Assembly: GCA_964586455.1 (NCBI GenBank)
Contig: CAZPHV010000007.1
Location: 62,001 to 126,000 of the forward strand
Direction: 5' to 3'
Origin: Aquimonas sp964586455
GTDB lineage: Bacteria > Pseudomonadota > Gammaproteobacteria > Xanthomonadales > Xanthomonadaceae
Length of the DNA stretch: 64,000 bases
Within the stretch, counting starts at the first letter, position 1; each line of letters starts with the position of its first letter. Shown here in pieces: positions 32,318 through 41,595 of the stretch. The notes under the pieces were generated by a model. It ran no database searches. It was not told where the DNA came from and worked only from the letters and a program-made list of their open reading frames with translations. The position numbers and the translations under genes were made by a program.

Positions 32318-34573
32318 ATGCCCCTGATCACTCGCCTTACCGGCCTGCTGCTGCTTCTGGCCAGCGGCCTCGCTGCCGCCATCGACGACTCCCAGCTGCT
32401 GCCCATCGAAGAGGCCTTCCGTCTGGAAGCGCGCGCGCTGGACGCCGAATCCGTCGAGCTGCGCTGGCAGATCGCCGAGGGCTACTACCTGTATCGCCAC
32501 CGCACCGGCGCTGAAGCGGAGGGCGAAGGCCTGTCGGCCGGCGAGCTGGTGATGCCGGCGGGCACGGCCTACACCGACGAATTTTTTGGCGAGGTCGAAA
32601 CCTATCGCGGCCTGCTGGTCGCGCGTCTCGACGGCGTGCGCGCGGGCGCAGATGGCCGGCTGCCACTGAAGGTGCGCTACCAGGGCTGTGCCGATATCGG
32701 CATCTGCTATCCGCCGCATACGCAGCGAATCGAAGTCCGGCTGCCCGTGTCCGCTGCTGCATCCAGCGGACTGCCCACAGCTGCCGGCAGCAACCCGCTG
32801 GCCGGCCTGCCTGAACCGCCCGCGGTTGGCGGACTGTCGGGCCTGCCGACGCCTGTGTTCACTCCGATCACCGGCGAGCGCAGCCTGATGCCGGCCACGG
32901 CCAACCCGCTGATGGTCGACTCCGCAGGGGTCGACGCCGCACCGCTGCCCGAAGCCGAGGCCTTCCAGTTCGAGGCCATCGCTGATGGCGCCGACGCCCT
33001 GCTGCTGCGAATCACCCCGGCGCGCGGCTACTACGTCTACCGCGACCGCTCGGGCTTCTCGATCGAAGGCGACGAAGCGCAGGCGGGGCAGCCGCGCTGG
33101 CCGCCGGGCGTCAGCCATCGCGACGAGCACTTCGGCGAGGTGATCGTCTATTTCGACCCGGTCGAAATCGCGCTACCAATCGCCCGCGCGCGCGGCACGG
33201 CCGGGCCCATCACCGTCGTCGGTGAGTTCCAGGGCTGCCAGACCGACGGCATCTGCTACCCGCCGATGACCCGTCGCGTGCAGCTCGACCTGCCCGCCGG
33301 AGTCGCGCGCGAACTGCCGCCCGAAGACGTGGCACGCACGCGGCCCCCCTCCGTCGATCTGGGCGTCGGCGCGGTGCTGCTGGCTCTGCTGGGCGCCGTG
33401 GTCGGCGGCCTGATCCTCAACCTGATGCCCTGCGTGCTGCCGGTGCTGTCGCTGAAGGCGATCGGCCTCGCGCAAAGCGGCGAAAGCGCACAGAAGGCGC
33501 GTACGCACGCGCTCTGGTACACCGCCGGTGTGCTGGTCAGCTTTGCGGCGCTGGGCGCGCTTGCCTTGGGCCTGCGCGCCGCGGGTGAAGCGCTGGGCTG
33601 GGGCTTCCAGCTGCAGCAACCGCTGTTTGTCGGCTTCGTGGTCTATGTGATGTTCGCGGTCGGGCTGTCGCTGTCCGGGGTGTTCACCCTGGGTGGCGGC
33701 ATCGCCGGCATGGGCCAGGGCCTGACCCAGCGCACCGGCCCGGCCGGCGACTTCTTCACCGGCGTGCTGGCCGTGGTGGTCGCAAGCCCGTGCACCGCGC
33801 CCTTCATGGGCCCGGCGCTGGCGTTCGCGTTTGCCGCGCCGGCGTGGCTGGGCGTGGCCCTGTTCCTTGCGCTGGGCCTTGGTCTGGCCCTGCCCTTCCT
33901 GCTGATCGGCTTTGTGCCGGCGCTGGCGCAAAGCCTGCCGCGGCCAGGCGCGTGGATGGAAACGTTCAAGAACATTCTGGCGTTTCCGATGTACCTGACC
34001 GCAGTGTGGCTGCTATGGGTACTGGGCAACCAGCGTGGCATGGACGCGGTCGCGCTGGCCCTGATCGGCCTGATCGTGCTGGCCGCCGGCCTGTGGGCCT
34101 TCGAGCGCAGTCGCTACTCCGAGAAAGGCATGGCGCGGGCGATCGCCTGGCTGCTTATTGCCGCCTCTGCGTTGCCGCTGCTGATGGTCGATCGCTTGCC
34201 CACGCCAGCAACCAGCGCGCAGGCCGAAGGCGTCGAAGCCTATTCGGCGCAGCGTCTGTCCGCTCTACGCGCAGAGGGCCGCACCGTGTTCGTCAACATG
34301 ACCGCCGACTGGTGCGTGACCTGCAAGGCCAATGAGGCGCGGGTGCTTTCGCAGCCCGAATTCAAAGCGACGCTGCGCGATACGAACGCGACCTACATGG
34401 TCGGCGACTGGACCAATGTCGACCCAGCCATCACTGCGTTTCTCGAAGAACACGGCGCGGTTGGCGTACCGCTGTATGTCGTCTTCCGCAAGGGTGAAGC
34501 CAAGGGCGAGGTGTTGCCGACGATCCTCAGCCCGTCGAAGGCCGAGGCCGCGCTGCGCGGAGAAGCGCCATGA
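32318..34573 (+). CDS. dsbD: Thiol:disulfide interchange protein DsbD with duplicated alpha domain
   Basis: A 751-residue inner-membrane protein passing electrons from cytoplasmic thioredoxin to periplasmic thiol proteins. After a signal peptide (to about residue 20) there are two successive N-terminal alpha domains, each with the redox pair motif: YQGCADIGICYPP at about 121 and FQGCQTDGICYPP at about 304. Standard DsbD has one. The membrane domain has about eight helices with cysteines in LMPCVLP (about 370) and ASPCTAPFMG (about 490). The C-terminal thioredoxin domain has WCVTC (about 664). The stop overlaps the start of a TlpA-like gene by 4 bp, so the two form a disulfide-reduction operon, probably serving cytochrome c maturation or repair of oxidised proteins. 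Confidence 0.93.
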   Translation: MPLITRLTGLLLLLASGLAAAIDDSQLLPIEEAFRLEARALDAESVELRWQIAEGYYLYRHRTGAEAEGEGLSAGELVMPAGTAYTDEFFGEVETYRGLLVARLDGVRAGADGRLPLKVRYQGCADIGICYPPHTQRIEVRLPVSAAASSGLPTAAGSNPLAGLPEPPAVGGLSGLPTPVFTPITGERSLMPATANPLMVDSAGVDAAPLPEAEAFQFEAIADGADALLLRITPARGYYVYRDRSGFSIEGDEAQAGQPRWPPGVSHRDEHFGEVIVYFDPVEIALPIARARGTAGPITVVGEFQGCQTDGICYPPMTRRVQLDLPAGVARELPPEDVARTRPPSVDLGVGAVLLALLGAVVGGLILNLMPCVLPVLSLKAIGLAQSGESAQKARTHALWYTAGVLVSFAALGALALGLRAAGEALGWGFQLQQPLFVGFVVYVMFAVGLSLSGVFTLGGGIAGMGQGLTQRTGPAGDFFTGVLAVVVASPCTAPFMGPALAFAFAAPAWLGVALFLALGLGLALPFLLIGFVPALAQSLPRPGAWMETFKNILAFPMYLTAVWLLWVLGNQRGMDAVALALIGLIVLAAGLWAFERSRYSEKGMARAIAWLLIAASALPLLMVDRLPTPATSAQAEGVEAYSAQRLSALRAEGRTVFVNMTADWCVTCKANEARVLSQPEFKATLRDTNATYMVGDWTNVDPAITAFLEEHGAVGVPLYVVFRKGEAKGEVLPTILSPSKAEAALRGEAP

Positions 34574-35118
34574 AGCCCGCGCAGCTCGTGTTGATCCTCG
34601 GCTTTGCGCTGATCGGCGGCATCGGCGGCGTGCTGCTCGGGCGCCACTTCGCCCTGCCCTCGGGCCCGCCCCTGCCGGACGGCACCCTGGTTCTGGAAGA
34701 AGGCGCCAAGCGCCCGGACGCCGAACTGCTCGGGGTCGATGGCAAGCTGCGCAAGCTCAGCGATTTCGACGGCCGCCCGCTGCTGATCAACTTCTGGGCG
34801 ACCTGGTGTCCACCCTGCGTGGAGGAGCTGCCGATGCTCGATGCCCTGCATCAGCGCAGCGGTGCGGAGGGCCTTCAGGTGATCGGCATCGCGCTGGATG
34901 ACCCGGCCGAGGTCGAGCGCTTCTTGGGTGAAGTGCCGGTGCAGTTCCCGATGTTTCTCGCCCAGCCGGGGCGCGTGGACCTGTCAACCACCCTCGGCAA
35001 CGCGCGCTCGGTGCTGCCCTACAGTGTGCTGATCGACGCCGACGGCCGCATCGCCAAGCGCAAGTTCGGCGCCTTCACCGAAGCCAGCCTGCGCGAGTGG
35101 GTTGCAGGCGTCGAATAG
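34570..35118 (+). CDS. TlpA/ResA-like membrane-anchored thioredoxin
   Basis: A 182-residue protein with an N-terminal anchor (LVLILGFALIGGIGGVLLG) and a periplasmic thioredoxin fold. The active site is WCPPC at 79-83, and the cis-proline region is SVLPYSVLID. ATG 34570 overlaps the dsbD stop, so it is probably kept reduced by DsbD and acts on periplasmic disulfides, for example apocytochrome c. It is of typical length for the family. No terminator is evident before the next gene, 102 bp downstream. Confidence 0.9.
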   Translation: MKPAQLVLILGFALIGGIGGVLLGRHFALPSGPPLPDGTLVLEEGAKRPDAELLGVDGKLRKLSDFDGRPLLINFWATWCPPCVEELPMLDALHQRSGAEGLQVIGIALDDPAEVERFLGEVPVQFPMFLAQPGRVDLSTTLGNARSVLPYSVLIDADGRIAKRKFGAFTEASLREWVAGVE

Positions 35119-35220
35119 CGCGCGCTCAGCCGACAGCGTCAGCGCCCTACGCTGGTTTTCACGAGCCGGCGACGGCAGACTGCCCGGGCCAAACCGGCAG
35201 ACCGTTTGAGGACGCTCGTC

Positions 35221-35655
35221 ATGGATCTGAACAACCTGCTGCGCATGGGCGCCGAGATCTTCCAGAAGCAGGCCGGCGCGCCGGCGCAGGGCCTGCCGAT
35301 CGAGGCCATCGTGAAGGCGCTGATCGGTCTGCTGGGTGATGGCAGCGGCAAGCTCGACCTCGCCGGCCTGGTGCAGAAGTTCAGCAGCGGTGGGCTGGCC
35401 AACCTGGCGCAGAGCTGGCTCGGCGACGGCGCCAATGCGCCGATCAGCGGCGCCCAGCTGATGCAGGTGCTGGGCTCGGGTGCGATCGGCAGCTTCGCCA
35501 AACAGCTCGGCCTCGATACCGGGACCGCCACCCAGGGCCTGGAAGCCGCGATCCCGGCGATTGTCGACAAGGCCAGCAGCGGCGGCGGCCTGCTCGAAGC
35601 CGCCGGCGGCGTGGAAGGCCTGATGGGCATGGCTGGCAAGCTGTTCGGGCGCTGA
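35221..35655 (+). CDS. DUF937 (YidB-like) protein
   Basis: A 144-residue helical, Gly- and Ala-rich protein beginning MDLNNLLRMGAEIFQKQAGA, with ALIGLLGDGSGKLDLAGLVQ and ANLAQSWLGDGANAPISGAQ. These repeated short helices are typical of DUF937/YidB proteins, whose function is unknown. ATG 35221 is preceded by GAGGA. No signal peptide is seen. It may be carried on the dsbD-tlpA transcript but can equally be independent. Confidence 0.8.
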   Translation: MDLNNLLRMGAEIFQKQAGAPAQGLPIEAIVKALIGLLGDGSGKLDLAGLVQKFSSGGLANLAQSWLGDGANAPISGAQLMQVLGSGAIGSFAKQLGLDTGTATQGLEAAIPAIVDKASSGGGLLEAAGGVEGLMGMAGKLFGR

Positions 35656-35791
35656 CACTGCACGATGTGCAGTTCGCGCACCGCGCGCGCCGACGGCGCG
35701 AGCCCAGGCTTTCGCTCCAGCGCGCTTTCATGAGGTGTTGAGGTCGCGCGAGAAGGTCAGCTTCAACGCGCACTGACAGAAGACAGGTCGC

Positions 35792-38191
35792 ATGCAGGCG
35801 CCGATCCAGCCAGTGACCGCAACCGAAGTGCTCGGGAGCGGCGAACCCACCCTTGCCTCACAGGCCTCCGGACCCCGCCTGCCGGACGGGGCCGTGCTAG
35901 GCCCGTTCCGGATTGGCCCATTGCTGGGCGAGGGTGGGATGGGCGCAGTCTATCTCGCAGAGCAGACCACACCGATCCGGCGGCGTGTCGCGCTGAAGCT
36001 TCTGTCTACCCGACGAATCGACCTCGACCAGCTCGCTCGCTTCGAGATCGAACGCCAAGCCTTGGCGCAGATGTCGCATCCAGGTGTGGCGCAGATCTTC
36101 GATGCCGGCGCCACCGCCGAGGGCACGCCCTGGTTCGCGATGGAGCTGGTGGAAGGCGTCGCCTTGGATCAGCATCTTCGAACCCGGCGCCTGCCTGTTG
36201 AGGCGCGACTTCAACTGCTGTCGGATATCGGACGCGCAGTGGCGCACGCCCACCGCAAGGGCGTGCTGCACTGTGATCTCAAGCCCTCCAACATTCTGGT
36301 GGCGCAGATCGACGGCGCCGCGCACCCCAAGTTGATCGATTTCGGCATCGCTCGCGCGCTTGGCGAGGATCGACAACACGGAGCCAGCGCCGGCACCTTG
36401 GCGTACATGAGCCCCGAGCAGCTGGCCGGTGGCGTCGGCCTGGATACGCGCAGCGACGTCTTCGCGCTGGGCGTGCTGCTCTGGGAATGCCTGCACGGCG
36501 AACGATTCCGCCCTTGGGCGCAGGATCGCGGGATTGATTTCGCCTCAGCTTGCGCACATGCACAGGAAGAAGACGAACGGCGCCGTCAGCACCCTTTGGC
36601 GGGGCTGCCGCGGGGCCGCAGCCGCGAGCTGCACGCCCTGCTCTGCCGAGCGCTGGCGCCTGACCGCGAACAACGTCTGGAAAGCGCTGAACAGTTCAGT
36701 GACGAACTTCGACGCTGGCTGCAGCACTTGCCGCTGGAATCGATGTCGGACAGCGCGAGCTATCGAATGCGCTGTTTCGTTCGCCGCCACCGCGTACTCA
36801 GCACCACGGTACTGGCGGCTCTGCTCGTCATCCTCGGCCTGATCGGCGTGCTGCTGCGCCAGCTTGAAGCCACACGCGAACAGCGCGACCTTGCGGAGCA
36901 AGCCGCAGGCCTGCTGGTAGAGACCTTCCGCGCTGCCGATCCCTACACCTATCCCGAAGGCAGCATCACCGCGCGCGAACTGCTGCAACTCAGTACGGAG
37001 CGGATCGCTCGGCAACCGATCGCACCGGCACTGCGTCTGCGCCTGTTGGGAACGCTGGCCGATGTGCAATTCCGATCGGAGCTGCATTCCGATGCCTTGG
37101 CGACGCTGGCACAGGCGCGCAGTCTTGCCGGCGAGGTGGATCGCGCGCAGTTGCAAGCGCTGCAACTGCAGGAGGCGCGCGTGCTGATGTTCGCCGAACG
37201 CAGCGATGAAGCCGATGCACTTCTCGATCAGATCGAAGCGCGGCTGACCCACCCGCAACGAATCGAATCCCGACTGCTGCGCGCGGAAATCGCCCTGTGG
37301 AGCGAGGCACCGGAGCGCGCCGAGCAGGCACTGGACGAAGTCGAGGCATGGCTGCGGTTGCACCCGGACCGCCAACACGACGAACCGAGGTTCAGGCTGC
37401 GCGCACGCCTGCTGCAGTCGCGCGGTCGGGTCGACGAGGCCGTACAGGAAATGCAGAAAGCCCTGGCGGCGTCAGAAGAACTGCATGGCCCCGATGACCC
37501 GCGCGTGCAGTCGGTTCTATCGGATCTCGCCTCCCTGTTTGTCGAACAGGGCCTGCTGGAAGAAGCCGAGCGGCTGCGGCGCCGGGTTGCGGCGGCCACC
37601 GAACGCAGCTTCGGCACCAGCAGCATCAGCCTGGCGATCGACCTCGACAACCTTGGCGTCGTGCTGCGCGAGCGCGGTGGCATTGCACGGGTGCGCGAAG
37701 CCCTGGAGCTGCATCGGCGCGCGCTGGAGATCTTCCGGCTGCGAGCCGGGCCCGCCTCGATGCACACCGGCATCAGCGCCAGCAACTTCGCCAGTGTCCT
37801 GGCCGATGAGGGCGACTTCGCTGCGGCTGCGCCCCTGTTCGAAGAAGCGCAACAGGTGCTGGAGGCCGCGCTCGGCTCCAGCCACTCAACCACCGCTGTG
37901 GCCCTGCACAACCGCGCGCGCAATCTGCTGCGGCTGGAACAGGCGCCTGCGGCGAGTGCGCTGCTTGATCGTGCCGGCGAAATCCTGCGTGAACGCGGCG
38001 GACAGTCGCAGCCGCGCTACCGGATCTGGTTGACCACCAGTTGCGCGCGTTGGGCAGCGCTGGGCGACCCGGCGCGCGCGCGCGCGGACTGCGTTCTGGC
38101 AAGCGAACATCCGACCGCAGGCGAGGCACCGGATCAGGAACGCCGCCAGTTGCAACAGCTTCTTCAACGTCTTGATGAGGGCGCGGCCTGA
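35792..38191 (+). CDS. Membrane-anchored serine/threonine protein kinase with helical/TPR-like C-terminus
   Basis: A 799-residue Hanks-type kinase. The Gly-rich loop GEGGMGAVYLAE is near residue 46, the catalytic loop HCDLKPSN has D162, the metal-binding DFG is at 183-185, and an APE-like MSPEQL follows. The usual HRD arginine is Cys161 (HCD), which suggests activation without activation-loop phosphorylation. A single transmembrane helix is at about 336-356 (TTVLAALLVILGLIGVLL). The C-terminal 440 residues are helical repeats resembling tetratricopeptides (LDNLGVVLRERGGIARVREA) and would lie outside the cytoplasm as a sensor or binding platform. Its substrates are unknown. An FHA-domain regulator encoded at 48502 is a candidate phosphopeptide reader. 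The stop codon lies in a hairpin loop. Confidence 0.92.
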   Translation: MQAPIQPVTATEVLGSGEPTLASQASGPRLPDGAVLGPFRIGPLLGEGGMGAVYLAEQTTPIRRRVALKLLSTRRIDLDQLARFEIERQALAQMSHPGVAQIFDAGATAEGTPWFAMELVEGVALDQHLRTRRLPVEARLQLLSDIGRAVAHAHRKGVLHCDLKPSNILVAQIDGAAHPKLIDFGIARALGEDRQHGASAGTLAYMSPEQLAGGVGLDTRSDVFALGVLLWECLHGERFRPWAQDRGIDFASACAHAQEEDERRRQHPLAGLPRGRSRELHALLCRALAPDREQRLESAEQFSDELRRWLQHLPLESMSDSASYRMRCFVRRHRVLSTTVLAALLVILGLIGVLLRQLEATREQRDLAEQAAGLLVETFRAADPYTYPEGSITARELLQLSTERIARQPIAPALRLRLLGTLADVQFRSELHSDALATLAQARSLAGEVDRAQLQALQLQEARVLMFAERSDEADALLDQIEARLTHPQRIESRLLRAEIALWSEAPERAEQALDEVEAWLRLHPDRQHDEPRFRLRARLLQSRGRVDEAVQEMQKALAASEELHGPDDPRVQSVLSDLASLFVEQGLLEEAERLRRRVAAATERSFGTSSISLAIDLDNLGVVLRERGGIARVREALELHRRALEIFRLRAGPASMHTGISASNFASVLADEGDFAAAAPLFEEAQQVLEAALGSSHSTTAVALHNRARNLLRLEQAPAASALLDRAGEILRERGGQSQPRYRIWLTTSCARWAALGDPARARADCVLASEHPTAGEAPDQERRQLQQLLQRLDEGAA

Positions 38192-38200
38192 GGCCGCGCC
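38180..38200 (+). terminator. Hairpin enclosing the kinase stop codon
   Basis: GGCGCGGCC-TGA-GGCCGCGCC: a perfect 9-bp stem whose three-base loop is the stop codon. No T run follows. It may be a 3'-end stabiliser or a weak terminator between convergent genes. Confidence 0.4.
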
Positions 38201-38333
38201 GGGGTCGGCTCGATATCGCCCTGCCGTCACAGCTTGGAAGCCGCCGACGCCGGCTCGAACCGCTGATCCTCGGCCGCGCATCAGCGGTCGGCGGAAGGTC
38301 CAGTGATGCGCGCCGTCCTTCACCTCCATGTCC

Positions 38334-41300
38334 CTACTCGAAGCCGTTTCCGAAAATCGGATCTGGCGAGGCGGTCGGTGGGATGAAGAACGTGGCGATG
38401 TTGTTGGACGGGTTGGGGTCGCCTATCCCGCTGTCCGGGTCATAGTCGATCGTGAAGGTGACTGTGCCTGATGGCGGAGCTGCGTTGGGGTCGAAGGTCG
38501 CCGATGCCTCGAAGCCGTGGACTTCGCCCGGCAGGACCACGACCGACTGCATCACCACGGTCTGCCCCTGCGCCGGCACGTTGATGCCGTCACAAGGGTC
38601 CATGTGGGTGAGGCGCAGGCAGCGTCCGACCGCCGGCGTGTAGCCGGGCGGAAACTGCATGCGCAGTCGAACAGGCTGCGCAATGAAGTCTTCGCTGTTC
38701 TCGAAGATTCCTCCCAAGACAAGCCGTCCATCCGCGACCGAGATGAACCACACCTCGTGCGCACGCACGTCCGCGGCCGTCTGCACGGGCGCCGACCACG
38801 TCGCTTGATCGTTGCCTCGGTCGGGGTCGCCCCAGGCCACGCCAGGCTGGGCGACGAACTCCCGCAGCGACACCTCACCCGTCATCGTTTGGTGACCGTT
38901 CTGCTGCAGGCTGGTGGCCGAAAGGGTAATCGTCGCGCTGCCTCCCGATATCAGGTCCAGCGGCTGCTCGATACGGTGGCCAGTGCACGCTGGCGCCGCG
39001 CAACCGGCGACCGGGCTGCAGGAAGAACCCGCGCTGGCCGAGCATGTCCAGCTCGGCGAATTCCAACCGGCCCCTATGTCCTGAGCGAGTGCGCTCCTGA
39101 ACAACGCGTTGATCGCGCGATTGGGGCCCTGGTTGGTGACCGTGAATACCACGTTCGTCGGCGATGTCGTCGACGCGCTTGTCGGCCCACTGACCGCGAC
39201 GGCGAGATCCGCCATCGGAATCGGGTCGGTCGAGCATTCGACGTCGATCGACCAGTCGCGGAGCCGCGCGCCGGCATTGCCGCCGACATCACGAACGATC
39301 AGCTTCCAGATGCCGCTGCCCGCCGTACCATTGGCGCCGGTGCCAGGGCGCCCGACCAGCGCGCCGAGTGCTTCGACCGGCTGCACAATCCCGGCGATCG
39401 CCGGCGTCGAACCCGACCGGCATACCGTTGCGTTCTCTGCGGCGTAGTCAGCGAAGGTGGCCCCGAGATCCTGCCCTGTGCAGTAGCCTGCGGCACCGGT
39501 CTGCGCTGCCGGACGATCGAGCAGCATGACCTTGCCGGCGGTGCCAAGAAGGGGCGCGTTCGGGTCTTCGACGATGAGGCGAAGGTCACCCAAGCGCTGT
39601 GCTTCGACGTCAACGCCAACCCGGACCCGGCGGACCCAGGGACAGAAGCCGACCACGTTGATGGTGCTGGACAAGACGCCCCCCGCTGGCACGACACTGC
39701 TGCAGTGGGTGTTGAAGGCACCGCCGACACAGCGCGCGCCGGGCAACTCCGGCTGGTTGGCCGTGATCGCAAAATTGGCCTCGACGCGCGGCCCCAGCGA
39801 GTCCCAGGAACGCTGCGCCCTGATTCCGCCCACGTACAGTCGCACGAGGTGCGTATTTCCCGAGGTCGTTGGCGCCCGCCCGCGCAGGCGGAATCGGTAG
39901 CCGTTCGCGACCATCCGCGGCTCAACGGTGAAGTTGCCGGCCGGATTGGTGTACTCGCCGTCGAGCACGTACAGAGGTACACGTACACCGGCGCTCAGTC
40001 CCGTGATTTCGATCCAGTCCGAGCTCACCAGCTCGCCCGGACGCGCCGAGGCGAACGGAATCGTGATCGGGTCTGGCAGCAAGTCGTGCGGCCAGTTCGC
40101 GGTGTCACTCATCGGCTCACCCAGGCGCCGTTGGATGAACGGGCGCTTGGTGCCGATCTGGCTGGTCGGCCGGCCAGTCAGGGCCGTGACTATGCGGCCC
40201 TGGCGGTCGATCGCAAGGCTGCCGTGGTCAGCGCTGATCGATCCGATGGAGGCCGGCAGGTCGACCCGCGCGAAGCCGGGAGCGCCCACGCTGGTGAAGT
40301 TCGGATCGAGCAGCCCGTTGTTCAGGACCTTCGCGATCCAGAAGTCGCTGCCGGCGTCGCCGGTTCGCCGTGCGCTGACCAGCAGCAGCGCACTGCCATC
40401 CGGACGCGTCGCGACGTCGCGAATGGTCGGGATGCCGTGGGTCGTTGGGGTGATGAAACTGCGGCCGAAGCGCTGGATCTGACCGTTTGGCGACCAGCGC
40501 TCGACACGGATCTCGTTCTGCGCACTGGCGAAGAACACCTGGAAGTCTTCGTTGGGAAGGACGCGCAGATGGACGGACGGCTGCGTTTGCAGGACCACCT
40601 GTGAGCTGTCGGAAAGGGAAGCGAAGTCCCTGCCGACGTCGGGGGCGACGCCGTTGGCACCGATGCGCCGGACCCGGGTGGTTCCATTGGCGAAGTAGAA
40701 CGGGGGCGTGACCGTGTCGGCGAAGCGGGCGGCAACCAGCGACGAGCCGTTGAAGACTTCACCCGCCATCTCGATGATCCGGGTCTGCGCACCCAGCGTG
40801 CTCGCGCTCATGTGGTAGCGCCCGCTTCCAACGAGTGCCGTATCCGGCTCTCCGTCCGGACGCAGCCAGTGCAGCATCGGCCCGATCACCTGCCCAGCGC
40901 TGCTCGACCAGCCCGTGTACATCCCGCCCATCACCAGGCGGCCGCCGGACTGCTGATCCAGGGATCGACAGTCGTACCCTGAAGAGAGGTTGGGAAAGTA
41001 GAACGGTGAGGAGAAGAACTGGTTGATCGGGCCTCGTACCTCCCCATTGAGCAGGTTTGCGCGATACAGAACCAAACGCCGATCGGCGGGGACGAGTACC
41101 GTGCCGCAAGCGACAACCTGGCCATCTGGAAGGGCGACGAGATAGGCACTGCCGTGATCTTGGGAAAGAAGGAAGTGTTGCGAGGCACCGGACTCCACCT
41201 GCCCGGATCCGCTGATTCGTCGCAGCCTGCCTTGGCCAAAGCGCCCCGTGGCGCCGACCAACTGATCGGTCCGCAACAAGGCCAGCGCGACCAGGTTTGT

Positions 41301-41459
41301 GGATTCCGGATCGCCGGCATCCGGATCGACCGTGCCTTGGGCGCCGAAACTGGTATCCAGGGTCATCGGCGTCTGTGCAGGCGCCGTCAGTGGACCGAGC
41401 AGGCCGAAGAGGCCAAGGAAGAGGAGGAGTGTCTTCAGGCGGGCGAGTCGTATGGCCAT
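38334..41459 (-). CDS. Large secreted protein with delta-60-like repeats and proprotein-convertase P domain (paralogue A)
   Basis: A 1041-residue exported protein. The signal peptide starts MAIRLARLKTLLLFLGLFGL, and a GTG 9 bases upstream is an alternative start. The N-terminal half has beta-propeller-like repeats beginning LDTSFGAQGTVDPD and LLDPNFTSVGAPG (delta-60 type). Residues from about 590 to 770 form a P domain (TINVVGFCPWVRRVRVGVDV; GSGIWKLIVRDVGGNAGARL). Two DUF11/CARDB-like beta-sandwich modules follow (VVFTVTNQGPNRAINALFRS). It ends PIFGNGFE. No protease domain is present, so the P domain probably serves adhesion or stability. It is about the same length and layout as the gene at 41596-44769, and the two are likely duplicates. 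I found no sigma-54 site upstream of this one. Confidence 0.8.
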   Translation of the reverse strand: MAIRLARLKTLLLFLGLFGLLGPLTAPAQTPMTLDTSFGAQGTVDPDAGDPESTNLVALALLRTDQLVGATGRFGQGRLRRISGSGQVESGASQHFLLSQDHGSAYLVALPDGQVVACGTVLVPADRRLVLYRANLLNGEVRGPINQFFSSPFYFPNLSSGYDCRSLDQQSGGRLVMGGMYTGWSSSAGQVIGPMLHWLRPDGEPDTALVGSGRYHMSASTLGAQTRIIEMAGEVFNGSSLVAARFADTVTPPFYFANGTTRVRRIGANGVAPDVGRDFASLSDSSQVVLQTQPSVHLRVLPNEDFQVFFASAQNEIRVERWSPNGQIQRFGRSFITPTTHGIPTIRDVATRPDGSALLLVSARRTGDAGSDFWIAKVLNNGLLDPNFTSVGAPGFARVDLPASIGSISADHGSLAIDRQGRIVTALTGRPTSQIGTKRPFIQRRLGEPMSDTANWPHDLLPDPITIPFASARPGELVSSDWIEITGLSAGVRVPLYVLDGEYTNPAGNFTVEPRMVANGYRFRLRGRAPTTSGNTHLVRLYVGGIRAQRSWDSLGPRVEANFAITANQPELPGARCVGGAFNTHCSSVVPAGGVLSSTINVVGFCPWVRRVRVGVDVEAQRLGDLRLIVEDPNAPLLGTAGKVMLLDRPAAQTGAAGYCTGQDLGATFADYAAENATVCRSGSTPAIAGIVQPVEALGALVGRPGTGANGTAGSGIWKLIVRDVGGNAGARLRDWSIDVECSTDPIPMADLAVAVSGPTSASTTSPTNVVFTVTNQGPNRAINALFRSALAQDIGAGWNSPSWTCSASAGSSCSPVAGCAAPACTGHRIEQPLDLISGGSATITLSATSLQQNGHQTMTGEVSLREFVAQPGVAWGDPDRGNDQATWSAPVQTAADVRAHEVWFISVADGRLVLGGIFENSEDFIAQPVRLRMQFPPGYTPAVGRCLRLTHMDPCDGINVPAQGQTVVMQSVVVLPGEVHGFEASATFDPNAAPPSGTVTFTIDYDPDSGIGDPNPSNNIATFFIPPTASPDPIFGNGFE

Positions 41460-41595
41460 TTCTTTCACGCGTGATTTGGAGGGAATTGAAGCGTGGCCCG
41501 AGGGACCACGAAGGCCGGAGCACTTGCCGCGGGCGCCCTGCGAACGCGGCGCTCATCCGATGCATCTGACCCGGGACGCCCGCAGAGGCAGCGCG

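Noticed and set aside
41460..41595. A sigma-54 promoter before paralogue A
   Set aside because: TGGTCCCTCGGGCCAC looks suggestive but lacks GC at the required distance. It is part of a local palindrome.
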